Under the pieces are notes generated by a model that searched no databases, was not told the DNA's origin, and worked only from the letters and a program-made list of their open reading frames with translations. Below, piece by piece: positions 1-11,755 of a DNA stretch of 64,000 bases. Source of the stretch: Lactifluus volemus (taxonomy: Eukaryota; Basidiomycota; Agaricomycetes; Russulales; Russulaceae); the NCBI GenBank assembly GCA_022376515.1, contig WTXI01000006.1, positions 496,001-560,000 on the forward strand. The letters are read 5' to 3'. The translations under genes and the position numbers were made by a program. Positions within the stretch are counted from its first letter, which is position 1; each line of letters starts with the position of its first letter.

Positions 1-987
1 ACGGTGTACCCTGAATTTGACCTGTACCCTCCTGTTATCGTACGGACAGATGACGTGACAAAAACAGCCCTTACCTACCATTATCCATGCATCAAAATAT
101 GTGCGTCCTAACGAGGCTTCGAAGTCGTTGCGCTAAGCTGATGTTTGTAGATCCTGTTATCTATCCATATTTCGAGATTTATCCTGGCCACATCTGGGAC
201 GGAGAGAACGGCACTGCAACCAGCGAGGATACTTCACAACCATCACTCCTTCCCCAATCTGACGCGTGTAAGCCCTGCCTCTTGCTGCTGCCCTTCTGTT
301 TTCACATCTCGCAAACCCGGAAGTATATCCATACTTCGATATTTACAACACAGGCTCACCAAAGGAAGGTGATAAACCTACGCCTCTTTCTGTCGAGGTG
401 TCCGTTCAGTACCCTAGGTTCAACCTATGTGAGTCCTTGCACCACGTCCTATGATGCTGTAACATGACGATCGACCTGTAGACCCGCCGATTTACCCTTA
501 CTTCGAGATCTTCCCTAGTGTCACGCTGGATGGGACAGAAAACCGACTCTCGATGCTGGCGAGCAACGAGACACCTGGTTCAAGGAACGAGGCCACCGAG
601 GAAGACGCCGTTTTGACCCACACCCCCATCCGTAGGAAGGTAAAAAAACCCACAACGAGCTGCATGAAGAAGTGTTCGGGGCGGGTGTTCCCGTGAAGGG
701 GTTGGTTGAGCAATTTATTGGCCAACCTCTGGGAGGATACCAGGGCCGAAGTCGGGCCCGCCTGGAACAATTAGGGAGGATTTTGCACCCAAAAAAACAA
801 CGTCATCCTCTAGTCCTCTTCCTCCAGTCCTCCGGTCCCAGCTTTGAACCAGGCGTCGCCTCGCATAACCTTCCCCAGCAGGACCCCCGAGCTGACGCAC
901 CCAGAAGTGTCACATGATCCACGGACAGATCAGCTCATCTCTGGGTTAAACTCACGTACATCTGCAACCGATGACGGTGGTCGATGA
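1..987 (+). CDS. 3' part of a YPxF(D/E)IYP-repeat (proteophosphoglycan-like) protein
   Basis: The gene runs in from the left edge. At least four copies of a short motif are visible across spliced exons: VYPEFDLYP at the window start, IYPYFEIYP near 160-190, VYPYFDIY near 322-345 and IYPYFEIFP near 490-515. Introns at about 40-136, 270-315 and 429-480 keep the motif in frame. After the last repeat the frame breaks at an A7 run (642-648). One more A would continue it as THNELHEEVF, a segment I associate with the same family. Further on, proline- and serine-rich coding-like sequence extends to a stop at 985-987, but its joins are not resolved. Basidiomycete proteins with such repeats are usually named proteophosphoglycan-like and have no known function. 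The family and the repeats are well supported; the 3' end is not. Confidence 0.5.
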
Positions 988-1818
988 CTTCGTCGAATTC
1001 TCTCAAAATCGATGGTTCCAGCCCACGTAGAGATCATGGCCACCCGAAACAAAGCCACCGCCCACGCGACAGCTTAGTGTTGGAGAAGGTCCGGCTTATC
1101 GACAACATGCGTACTCTACGTGAGGTTCCTATCTTGCAGTACCGTCGTAGTCCTGACTTTGGGTGATAGCACGCGCCGACGAGTCCATGAACACGCCCGT
1201 ACCTGCAATACCACAACTTTCTCGTTCACATTCACAGAAGCTCGATCTTTCAAAATTTCCTTTCTCATGAGCCACAGTTCCAAGGTTGTTCCAACGTAAG
1301 CGGATTGCCCGATCCGCTAGTATTGGCTTCGTTTGTGTTTGCGAAGGGTTTCCCCCCTATTTAACGTGCTAGCTAGAATTTTTTGCTCGAGACTAGAGAC
1401 GATAACTTTCGTGACGGAACCGGTTGAGAGTGGCCCACGGTACCATGATGTATTTTACCCCACATATAGTTTATACCATCGGACGGAATCAATTATACAA
1501 TACAGTATGAGCATAGGAAGGGGTTATGTAAAGCCTTGGGCGACCCATGGGCCAGAAGCGACGATGTGAGATATTTCTACCAGTGTGGTAACGCGATCGA
1601 GAAAATAAGTCAAACTGAGCGGGGTGGCTCTTACAAAAACACCCAGTTATAAGGGGCAGACTTGGATTCGACGGCGCCTACTCGTAACAACTAGCCCTGA
1701 GGAATAAAATGTAAAACTGGGTTTCTCTACTGAGGTGGCTAAAGATGCCGGCCGAATGAAAGGGTCATAAGAGGTAAGTGAGCGGTCAAAGAGCGATGCG
1801 AATAGAAGTATCAGACTA
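988..1818. other. Intergenic stretch without recognisable gene
   Basis: Only short overlapping reading frames in all six frames, none with family motifs or plausible splice-linked continuation. It separates the stop of the repeat gene from the stop of the Gemin2 gene, so it should hold two 3' ends. Confidence 0.4.
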
Positions 1819-3100
1819 TCAGGGACCACTCTGCAGTAGACTCAGGCTCTCCTCCGCGTCATTCCATAGATCTCGCTGTCCCCAGATACTTGTCACGGCG
1901 CAGAATACAACCCACATCGAACACTCGCTCAACCGACTGGAGTCTTCCTCCAAGGGGTGGGGAGCTACATTCATTTCCGTCCTACTGGTCTTCGTTTCGG
2001 CGCTGTTATCCGCTTCCTCGAGGTGATCAGAGGGCAGCTTGTCCCTCGTTTTTCTCCGACGGACAAGTGAGATTAGAGCTAGACAGGCCCTCGCGAGACT
2101 GCGTAGACAGCTTATCTCATCCGCAGAGCAGAATACATCAATGCGGGAGAGGAGGGCGAAGACCCAGCGCATATGTACATCTGTGGGTGTATATGCACAT
2201 GTATCGCTCTTGTTGTCGGTATCATCGTCCAAGGACTCGAGATACAGGTTGAACCAATGAGTAAAGTACATGACGAGGTGAAGAGAGAAGCGCTATAGAG
2301 TTGATCAGTTCAAGTTATGTCCAGGAGGAGGGAAGACATACGTGATCGAGTTGGAACAATAGTGTCGGTGAGAGTTCTCTTGGCTTTTGTGGCATGACGC
2401 AAGGAGGCTGTTGGGTAGCTAGTAAATAATTAGGAGGAAGAATGGGCCGCGGGTACGGTGCGAACGCACCTCCGTGCAACTGCCCGGCATGCTCTTTCCT
2501 ATGCTTCGCTGACCGCGGGGGATTCCACACTGACTCTGGGGCACCTTCCAAGAAGGCCCACCAAGCATCCCTGTTTTTCTTATCTGGGATCATACTTTTC
2601 ATTGGTCCTGCCAACTGACGTTGAACGATGGGCTGAGCTATGTTCTACTGAGAATGAGCACGCCAGGCTATGGAGGAGGCATCACAAACTCACGCCACGA
2701 AAGTTACAAAAGTGCCGCTCAAATTCGCTGCGCCATTCTTTAGTTGGGAGCGGTGGGGGGCTTTGACTTGTCGCGTGGGTTCTGTGCATGCTTGGGCCAC
2801 GGATTGAGCAGGTTGTGGAGGGATCTGATTATAAGGATTTGCGACGGATTTAACGTCGGGAAGTTTTCGTGCATCTCGCCTGCGGATACGTCGTTTCGTC
2901 CTTGAACCGTCGATACAGTAATAGATAGATAGAACAAACCTGACAGTGAACAAATATTGCATACCATCCATGGGTTCGCCGTCGAAGTCAGCTGGGAGAT
3001 TAGCCACGGGAAGTATCTGACGCAGGCCACATGAAGTGTCATCGTCGTCGTCGTCGTCGCCTATACTGTATCCTCGTTTGCGTTTCTGTGGAGGTGCCAT
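1819..3100 (-). CDS. Gemin2/SIP1 family protein (SMN-complex snRNP assembly factor)
   Basis: Gemin2 binds SMN and the Sm pentamer during spliceosomal snRNP assembly. Exon 1 (from 3100) carries the family signature LPADFDGEPMDGMQYLFTVR after an acidic D7 tract. Exon 2 continues RRDARKLPDV and NPY, then EWRSEFERHF. Exon 3 has the IPDKKNRDAW region. The last exon has YFTHW, MRWVFALLSRID, the LRSLARAC helix and the C-terminal GQRDLW motif. Introns are GT-AG; the second one joins in phase 1 to give NFRPMK. Exon 2 contains a frame break: the NPY part and the EWRSEF part are one base out of register. A C6 run on the coding strand (G6 at 2755-2760) would restore the frame with one extra C. The gene is followed downstream on the same strand by nothing up to the left-edge repeat gene; Rce1 lies upstream of it. 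Confidence 0.9.
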
Positions 3101-3382
3101 AAAGTTTTTAGCTCAGGTGGGCGATTGAACCAAAGCGGACCGGACTCGGATGTCCCTGTGGTTGGCTTACTGCGGTTTACAAAAAAATAGAGATTGTACC
3201 CGTAGGTCTATATATACTGTATAGTACATGTGATAGGAAGTGTTAAATAAAAAGAGATCCCGAATTCCTTGGCTGCCTATCGCATAGCGGCGAGGCCATT
3301 GAAATCCAACATGAAGATCCGCAATGTCTAACTTTAGTGTGGCTGTGACACCCAGAGATATCAGAAAGAGATATCCTGTCGG

Positions 3383-4558
3383 CTACGTCCAAGAAAACAT
3401 TCCGTATATGTAAAGCACTATGCCAGCGACATACGCGAAGGCGATTTCTGAATCGCATACAGATTAGCTGAAGTTGAGATATCGATAGATCCAGCGAACG
3501 TACGTCTTCGGTGATGGGGGTACATGCGCAACTCGGCCTGAAGCTGCGGAACTCCCATGATGTTACAGAATATGTGGGCAGATACCGAAGGCAACAATGA
3601 CTTTGTACGAATGAATAGGAAGGCTGAATGGAACCCGAACAGCGTGGTATAGGTGAATTGGAACACTGCCAGAAAGATTCAGCTTGAACACGTCGACGAG
3701 TGAGGGTTCCTTAACGTGTCAGGAGAATAGCACGCCTCAAAGCTTGGTGGTAGGAGCGGCGATGAACGTTGTAGGTCTCCCATATATGGTGCAAATGAGC
3801 TGGTATCGGCTCGAGCTCGAAGTCATATCATTGTTCTGGAATAAAAGGGACGCACCAGATCCGAATGATAGTGGCGTGAAGAAGACCATGAGGGTATTCG
3901 AGGCACCCGCAAGGCGGTAGGCGACGATTAAACATGAACGCCAGACCACTTCTTCTGATATGGGTCCCTGTATGGGCACTGCGAGATTAGACGATTCGCT
4001 CAGAATCGTAAGACTGGTACGAACAACAATATAATTCCGGATGAAGATCCAGTTAAATATGTCCGTTACTTGTTTATTGAACGTCCAGCGTGCCATAAAA
4101 GGCAGATTACGACTTAGATATCGAGCATACAGCGGACCGAGGAATAAGACAGGTGTCACGAGACAAGCAGGGAGATCACGGCCGCGAACATAGAACCCGA
4201 GGTGAGCGGTTGTTGTAGCCCATCCACGCTGTGAAAAATGCATATAAATAACAAAGGCATGAGAACTGGGGCTGCTTACATCAAATTCCTGGCTTTGACC
4301 CGCAACTATGACACGGTGCATCAAGCACAATGAAGCCATCGTACTGACAAAAACGGACAACATTCGAGCTTTGATGACTGCAGGATCATCTCGTAACCGT
4401 TCAGATGCTCCTTTTGAAGGCGACTGATCGTTTTCGTTCTCGGTAGATCTAGAAAAAGACAGGCGTGTGTACTTGGTGAAGTAAAGAGGTAGGACATAGC
4501 CGAAAGTTAATGCAGAGTTAATCAGGTGAGCACTTTGCAAAGATAATGGCGCTGTCAT
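3383..4558 (-). CDS. RCE1: CAAX prenyl protease 2 (Rce1 family)
   Basis: ER membrane protease that removes the AAX tripeptide from farnesylated or geranylgeranylated CAAX proteins such as Ras and Rho. The CPBP motifs are all present after splicing: SEEVVWR (the EExxxR box), SFGSAHLHH (the FxxxH box) and AHIFCNIMG near the C terminus. Exon joins by eye: FD|RGW, NYIV|GPISEE, GS(A)HLHHIWET, LLT|(L)FQFTYTTLFG and HHRR(Q)IAFAYVAG, all at GT-AG sites and all in frame. There are several hydrophobic segments, and the protein ends just after YIYGM with the stop at 3383-3385. I chose the start at 4558 because it precedes the first hydrophobic stretch; an in-frame ATG at 4618 would add 20 residues. No frame break was seen, in contrast to several neighbours. 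Confidence 0.92.
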
Positions 4559-4709
4559 GGACTGAGAAAGGGTATGAGCCTTGTAACGACAGGTGGCCAC
4601 ATCCTTTTTGTTTGTCAACGTGTGACGGGCCGAGGGTTCCTGATCGTATTTGACGCACGATAAATTAACATATATCTATCGTACACGAACAACAAAACAT
4701 AAGCAGGTA

Positions 4710-6440
4710 TCAGTGAATCAAGAATTGCGAAGTTAAAAGTATGCATGCTAAGCCCCCAATGGTCCCTATGATCGCCCACTGTGTAAATTCCTGAAAGTGA
4801 CGCCCACCCACTGAAGATGTAAACCCACGAAAGGCATACAGCGCAATCCCCGTAATGAATGCTGCAATCGCATAGAGCAAAAAGACTAAGGGGAGAGATA
4901 GAAGGACACTTCGTCGCTTCGGATTCCAGTTCATATTAGCTTTGCGGGGACAAAATTCAAGAGCACATACCGAGAGAAGAACTAAACCCTCTCCTCGAGG
5001 ATACATAATCGGATTTTCTATGTCGGCCTTGTACCTGAACAGCGCGATCACGGCAGAGATAAGACTGGATGCGGAGAGAAGAATGGCGAGGAAACCAGCA
5101 ACACGCGAAACGTCATCGATCCCTGGGAGGGTAATAAAGGTCACCGAGGCACTCAAAATAATGGCAGCCTGTAGGGCAGCATTAAAAACACAAAGTCACC
5201 TGCACAATGATGTCCGACTCACGATCAAACAAGCAAATGCGCCAACAACGAGCATAGGGCCAGCAATGTTGCGCACACCACCTTCCGCATCGAATCTTTG
5301 ATGATGCGATCGTTCCAAGAAAAGGTAAGGGAGACCGAGACAGAAGAATGAAATGATGAAATCTCCCGCAGTACGACGAAATGGAACGCGAGTTAAGCTC
5401 CTTCGTGCATCCTGACGCATCACATCGCCCACGGGACGACCTTGTTTCCATGCAGCTGAAGTTGACTTTAGTAAGACCCTATACCTCTCGGAAGGGCCAC
5501 GACTAACCAATGCGAAGAAGGATTTTAGATACGACACGTGTACGAACAACCGATGCTGTGTCAGGAAACAAGAGGTCGCTGGGACGAGGACCACGCTCAA
5601 AAGAACGAAGTAGCTGCATAAGCACTTGGCATTCTTCTTGGCTAAAAGGGGGCTGGGATGGGGCAGCCGACGGCAACAGACGGTCTATTGGAAGGGAGGG
5701 GATGAACGGTAGCACAAAACGAGTAGATTAAGAAACAGACCAGTATAAGACCATGTCAAGACGTCAATGGCCTCGAAAACAGATTCCGTTGGAAGTGGCG
5801 CATGAGCAGGATGGGACACCATAAATGACCAGTACCGGTATTCCATGTCGGTCTCTGCCGATTCCTCAGCACAAACATCCCCACGTATGTGTTGCCGCCA
5901 ACTTACTATCAAAATCCTTACTCATTTCTTCACCCGGTTCCGTTGACGGTCGTTCTGACAACACGATCCGTTGCTCGTGGTGTACCCAGGCCTTGGCAGT
6001 GATTAACGCTGTTGTGACCTCGGTCGCGTCACGTAACCATAATTCCCACCCTTTGGGAGGGAGAGTCTGTGCCTCATTTCCACCAAGGAGTGCCGTCAAT
6101 GTATCTAGCCTTTCAGTGTTACGCAGGTCGAAATCTGTGACAGTGTGAAGGTTCGGGTTTGAAAAGTAACGAGCGCCGTCTGGTAGAACAAACTCTTGCC
6201 ATCCAAGACTTGCGAATCTGCGCGTCAACAATGGAACCAAAGAACCCTCATCTTGTGAAGAAAGGAGGGACACAGATGGTCCAGGATCTGTCTGGCTGTA
6301 TCGGAGGGTGTTTTTCGTGGTCGGTTGAAGAAGTGGACGTAACTCGCTGTCAATAGTGAGGGAAGTACAACCGAAAGGTGATACACACATACTCGGTGTC
6401 GGCTTCCAGCTCTCTGGGTGAAAATATACCTGCGGCACTG
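4710..6440 (-). CDS. WW-like domain multi-pass membrane protein (basidiomycete-expanded family), 5' end unresolved
   Basis: Function unknown. In translation order: a WW-like segment (LGWQEFVLPDGARYF, then HTVTDFDLRN; the second Trp of a classical WW is missing), the PPKGWELWLRD block, the YRYWSFMVSHPAHAPLP block, a segment rich in SQEEC and LLRSFE, a first hydrophobic helix (about 5330-5390), and a C-terminal half with hairpin-like helices containing LPGIDDVSRVAG and ALFRYKADIENP. Introns join DFD|(K)TDMEYRYW, SYT|(D)RLLPSAA, FACLI|AAIILSAS and LLLS.|RRSVLLSLP in frame. I recognise this arrangement from many agaricomycete predicted proteins, usually in several copies per genome. The exon upstream of 6440 is uncertain. 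A possible first exon at 6525-6635 lies, in another frame, over the last exon of the neighbouring low-complexity gene, so the two may be one fused gene. Confidence 0.72.
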
Positions 6441-6513
6441 ATTGATGGCACAGTCTGAATGGGCCTTGATGTACGAGGTCGAATCAGTTGGCTTTGGCTG
6501 ATAGGAGAACGAC

Positions 6514-7748
6514 TCACATTGTGTGCACAACCTCATTGCGGGGTGGAAGAGGAGCGTCAACTGGTCCTCCAACTCGACTCCCGGCATCAGCGCCGATTTT
6601 CGCCGGTCTGGGAATACCATCACGTTTAGAGTCATAATATAGGAGAGGTTTTCTCACCCAGGCACTAGAGTGGAGGGCTGCGTAGGTGGGTCGGAGAATG
6701 GATCAGTGTATACACTTCTGAAATGTTGTCATCCTTGGGGGTCACATCTGTGCGATATCGAGCCTACCTGCTAGCTGGAGGGACGGCAGCAAAATCTTGC
6801 TGACCAGGTTCGATATTGCCCGGATGGGTGGCCCACACAGCAGCTGATGACCCCAAGGAGGACAGGCTCGGCCTCCTGGAAAGCCGGCCATTTGGAATAG
6901 ACGGAGTGCGTGGTCGAACCTGAGAAGAGATGGTGGACCCCGTGTCCGGGATTTCGATGTTGCCTGGTCGAGGGCAGCTGGGTTTGGTTGTTGTGTGGTT
7001 GCACCAGCGCTGGTTGCATTGTCGGGCTTAATAGTTGAAGTACCCACAAATGTTGAAGGGATTGAAGGAGGTTCAGTGGTCAACGGGTTGGGTCCACTAT
7101 CCCAGGGAGCGTGAGTTGGGAGTTGTGGAGGTTGGGAGCTGCCGGAATCCTCGGACCGTCGAACCGGCTGGGGTTCATCTGCGGCATGCATGGACTCAGC
7201 ACGGCTGAGGGATTCTGGGGAATGTGCGACATAAAGTGCGGGGTCATCTGAGCCCGCTACAACCGGCTCAAGAGTATCTGTCGAAAAGAGTCCCAACAAC
7301 GACACGGGAATAGTATCAGATGCGGGGTCTGATACGGATGGACTCGAGCATCACCTGGATCCCCGCTAGGCGCAGGTTCAGAAACGGACTGTACAAGGGG
7401 GTTTGCTGGCACAGAGGAGGCTTGTGATTGTTCTGGTTTTGGGGCTGCGACGGTGGCGGGAGGTCCGGGTGTGGGATCTAGAGTGGTGATAGGAGGGTCC
7501 GATAGTTTCGACGGCCCCGTAGGTTCTGGCAGGGATTCAGCAGCTTCACGGGCAGGTGACTCAGCTACGGGACTTGGCATGACAGTCTCTTGGCCAGGGG
7601 CATTTGAATCGAGTCTAAGAGACTCGCTAGATGACCTGGCGGAGGTTCCTGGTTTATTGAAACTGAGAGCCGACGAAGATCGTCGCATTAAGGTACCCAT
7701 GCGAGACCGAATCATTTTGCCAGGTGACGATGTCTGTGACTTGGACAT
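6514..7748 (-). CDS. Low-complexity S/P-rich protein of unknown function
   Basis: Starts at 7748 with MSKSQTSSPGKMIRSRMGT, followed by a Ser/Arg-rich N terminus and a long S/P/A-rich disordered region (VAESPAREAAE, GPSKLSDPP). One splice (or a small frame change) near 7340-7370 joins to PASDTIPVSLLG. Further down the frame changes again around 6915-6925, where a region containing RPRTPSIPNGRLSRRPSLSS continues. It splices into SVYTDPFSDPPTQP (about 6667-6729), then GPAKIGADAG, ending at the stop 6514-6516. The gene sits immediately upstream of the WW-like membrane gene on the same strand and might be its 5' part. No enzyme domain is visible. Exon structure is tentative. Confidence 0.45.
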
Positions 7749-8634
7749 GTTGCAAAAGGGACAATTGCAGAATACGATGTGGGTGGCGTCGTTACTGCGG
7801 TGTGGTGTGTTACGGGAGGATGGAAAGTGAGGATGGATCAATCATCGGCGAAGGGGTTTTTATGATAGCCATTTGTAGCCCCCTCAGACGTTTGCACGCG
7901 AGGCAGCCAGACGGCATCATTGATCGAGGCAGCACTGCGACAGCATGTTCTCTCCGCAGGGCGGCCAACGTGGCGGCCTTGGTAGATGAATGACGCTGTG
8001 CACCATTCCCCACTGAGTGAAGTGGATATGACCAATTCGCGAGGGATACGCGTGTTGAAAGTCGTGCCGTCGGATAGGTGAGGATGTGACGTGAATTGCA
8101 TCCAATCCGGGAATCGAGATAACCGTCCCGAAGTTCAGCTCAAGTTTGAATGGTCGGATAAGTCCATCAGCAAGCTAGGCTGAGAGGGACCTTCTCCCGA
8201 ACTGAAGCTCATTGGTTACGTTTCTAGTGATGCTAGTTTAAATTTGCATACCTCCCAGTAACCCATTGACGTGTCACGGAACAACTTTGACAATGGGCTG
8301 TGCAACAACATTCATGAATGGCCCCCATGACATGGCTTGCGGGAAAAAACGAGGCTCCTGAGGGGTGGCTATGAGTGCCCAGGCATGTGTGATTGGCGTG
8401 GCAGGTGCTTGTGAACGTGTAAACCACGTGGCTGTAGGTGTCACTTGAGTATTCCTTGAATGATCTAGGTGGTTGACGACTCTGAGGATTGAGAACGTGT
8501 ATTCTAAAATACGAGATGGTGTGAGGGGAATACTAAGGAGCGGTGATACGGTGAAGTTATGTCCGCGCCGCGAGTTTCCGCCCAAGTCAAAACCTGTTCA
8601 TATTCACTCATACATAAAAAAGTTCTATGACGCT
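7749..8634. other. Divergent intergenic region between low-complexity gene and COPB2
   Basis: About 890 bp with no supported gene. The small frames on either strand have no family resemblance. It must contain the promoters of both divergent genes; no clear TATA box was seen. Confidence 0.4.
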
Positions 8635-11570
8635 ATGCTACTAGACGTTAACGTGCGTGCATCCTTGTCTCTTCTCTTCTCTTTTCCAACGCCACGGTTG
8701 TAGCGTAAAGTATTCAATAGATCAGACCGTGTCAAGGCAGTCGACTTTCATCCCACCGAGCCATGGCTTCTAGCTGGTCTCTATAATGGCTCTGTCAACA
8801 TATACAATCACGAGACGGGAGCATTGGTGAAGACATTCGAAGTCGCCGAAGTCCCAGTCCGGTGCTGTCGATTCATCGCTCGAAAGAGCTGGTTCGTTGC
8901 AGGTTCCGACGACTTTCAGCTGCGGGTCTTCAATTACAATACACACGAAAAGGTCATAACATTCGAGGCACATCCTGACTACATACGGTGTCTCACCGTT
9001 CATCCTACCGCGAACATTGTCCTGACCGGAAGTGATGACATGACGATCAAAGCTTGGGATTGGGAAAAGCAGTGGAAGTGTATTCAGGCGAGTCGCTTGC
9101 TTATAACTAATTTTTGTCCCAAAGATTGACCAAGACATAGACTTACGAAGGACACACACACTATATCATGAACATTGCGATTAACCCCAAAGATCCAAAT
9201 ACATTTGCTTCCTCATGCCTTGATCGTACAGTGAAGATATGGGCCATCGGATCACCCGTCCCAAACTTCACTATGGAGGCGCATGAAAAAGGTGTCAACT
9301 ACGTCGAGTTCTATTCCGGTGCAGACAAGCCCTACCTCGTGACAACTGGGGACGATAAAACTGTCAAAGTCTGGGACTATCTCAGCAAAAGTTGTGTGCA
9401 AACAATGGAGAGCCACACCAACAACGTCTCGTTTGCAACGTTTCATCCTAACCTCCCGGTCATCATTAGCGGTAGCGAAGATGGAACAATTAAGATCTGG
9501 AACAGCGGGACGTACCGCCTCGAAAACACGCTGAACTACGGTCTAGAGCGTGTTTGGTGCGTTGCTATCCGCAAGGAAGGAAACGAAGTGGCCGTAGGCT
9601 TCGATGAAGGCTCCGTTGTCCTTAAGGTGCTCTTTCAGGGTTTCTTCTGTGTTGCCATATTGATTCCCTTTCAGCTAGGTCGCGATGAACCTACCTTCTC
9701 AATGGACTCCTCCGGAAAACTCATCTACACTCGAAACAATGAGGTTTTGTCTACAAACCTTCAGACAGTGACCGATGATACGTTTATCGAAGGCTCTCGT
9801 CTTCCTCTCTCTGTAAAGGAGCTCGGCTCAACCGAAATATACCCAACATCCCTTAACCACTCCCCAAATGGCCGCTTTGTCACGGTTGTGGGCGATGGAG
9901 AATATATCATCTACACTGCCCTTGCATGGCGAAACAAATCTTTCGGCACAGGCAACTCGTTCGCGTGGGCCGGGGACTCTAACACCTATGCCGTTCTCGA
10001 AGGCAAACTCCAGATTCACGTTTTCAAGAACTTCAAGGAGCGTTCTGGTTCCGCTATGAAAGGTCTTGGGTCCTGGATCATTGATGGACTGCATGGTGGG
10101 GCTCTCCTAGGTGGTCGCGGCAGCACGTTTGTTGTCTTTTGGGATTGGGAGACAGGTGAAATAGTGCGGCGCATAGATGTGGAGGCAAGGAGTGTATGTC
10201 ATTGAATTTTGATAACCAAGCCAACTTCAGCTTATCTCAGTCCCCTAGGTCTACTGGTCTCCCACGGGGACTTTGGTTGCCATTACCTCAGAAGAAACGT
10301 TCTATATTCTTCGATTCAATCGTGATGCATACAATGCAAAGGTCGATGCGGGTGCAGACTTGGGGGATGAAGGTGTCGAAGAAGCATTTGAGATGGTAAC
10401 AGAAATGCCCGAGAAGTAATTTTGACTTCTTCTTTACTCGTCTTTGCCTTACGCTTACCAGGATAAAAACCGCTCAATGGGTTGGCGATTGCTTTGTCTA
10501 CACCAATGCCTCCAACCGATTAAACTACTTTATTGGCACTGAGTCTTACTCTGTGACCAATTTTGATCGGTATGGTATGCCATATTCGAGTAGGAAATCA
10601 CTGATCGCCTAGGGTTATAGGTCTATGTCTCTTCTCGGCTACATCCCTGCACATAACCGCGTCTACGTGATAGACAAAGACATGAATGTTTCTGGTTACT
10701 TCCTCTCTTTGAGCGTGATTGAATATCAGACCTCAGTGTTGAGGGGTGATATGGCCGCTGCAGAACAAATTTTGCCCACCGTACCAAAGGATCAGCGCAA
10801 CAAGGTCGCCAGATTCTTGGAAAGCAAAGGTGTGGCGCATAGCTGGGCGAGCATGACGGTTGGCTAATACCCTCTACAGATTTAAAGGATTTGGCTTTCC
10901 AGATAACAAACGATCCCGATCATAAATTCGACTTGGCGTTGCAATTAGACGACCTGGATTCTGCGCTCGAAATTGTTCGCGCTGTCCCTGATACTGAAGC
11001 TGAGACGAAATGGAAAGCTGTTGGTGATCGCGCTCTGACCATCTGGCGATTCGACTTGGCTCGGGAGTGCTTCGAGAAGGCGGGGGATCTCAATGCACTG
11101 ATGCTCCTTCTACTCTCTACTGGAGACCAAACCGGATTGCGACAACTTGCGAACAAAGCAGGTGTGTCAACCTTCCTTTTATATATATATATGACTATGG
11201 TTGTTGAAGATCCGTGATCAGAGCAAAGGGGTCAGAATAACCTTGCATTCGCAACTCTATTTCAGCTTGGGGATGCCAAGGCATGCGTTGACCTTCTCGC
11301 GAAAACGCAACGTATACCGGAAGCGGCGCTGTTTGCACGAACGTATGCCCAAGGTGATTCGCTACACAAGTTATACAGTCATCAATTCTAACGTTATTTC
11401 GCAGCAAAATCCCTGAAATAGTCGACTCATGGCGATCAGATCTTCAGGGTAAAGGCCGTTCCAAGTTAGCTTCTTCCATCGCTTCTCCTTTGGAGCAAGA
11501 GAGCATGTTTGAGGAGGGTTGGACAGAAGCGGTGAAGCGGGAGGTCAATGGGATGGGCTCTGGCTCTTGA
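8635..11570 (+). CDS. SEC27: Coatomer subunit beta' (COPB2/Sec27)
   Basis: COPI coat subunit that binds dilysine cargo on Golgi-to-ER vesicles. A six-codon first exon (8635-8652, MLLDVN) is followed by exon 2 from 8704 ([17 protein letters not shown]). WD40 repeats are plain: [35 protein letters not shown] and [11 protein letters not shown]. Later come [43 protein letters not shown] and [11 protein letters not shown], typical of the C-terminal solenoid. The intron after CIQ (9088-9140) begins with GC, not GT. The exon ending ARTYA carries CCC at 11348-11350. One additional C there would give ARTYAPS and continue to [10 protein letters not shown], so one base appears to be missing. The protein ends in [13 protein letters not shown] and lacks the long acidic tail of animal forms, as is usual in fungi. 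Confidence 0.95.
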
Positions 11571-11720
11571 GGTGAGGTAGATGTAGCGTGTTGAAATGTG
11601 GCGTGGGGAAATGGATTACGTGTAACGTGCGGAGACGGCGTTAGGTGCGCTGCCAACGCGCCGCACTTGTTTTGGGCTCATCGTGAGAGTGGCCTGTGTG
11701 CCAGTACCAACCTTGACTGG

Positions 11721-11755
11721 TTTCTTCCTCTCTTTTTTTTTTTCCCTATTCCATC
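11721..11755 (+). promoter_or_regulatory. CT-rich tract immediately before chitin synthase ATG
   Basis: A pyrimidine block (TTTCTTCCTCTC followed by a run of T, then CCC) ends within a few bases of the ATG at 11756. CT-rich tracts next to the start are common in promoters of highly expressed fungal genes, and this one helps to fix the start. Role inferred from position only. Confidence 0.4.
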
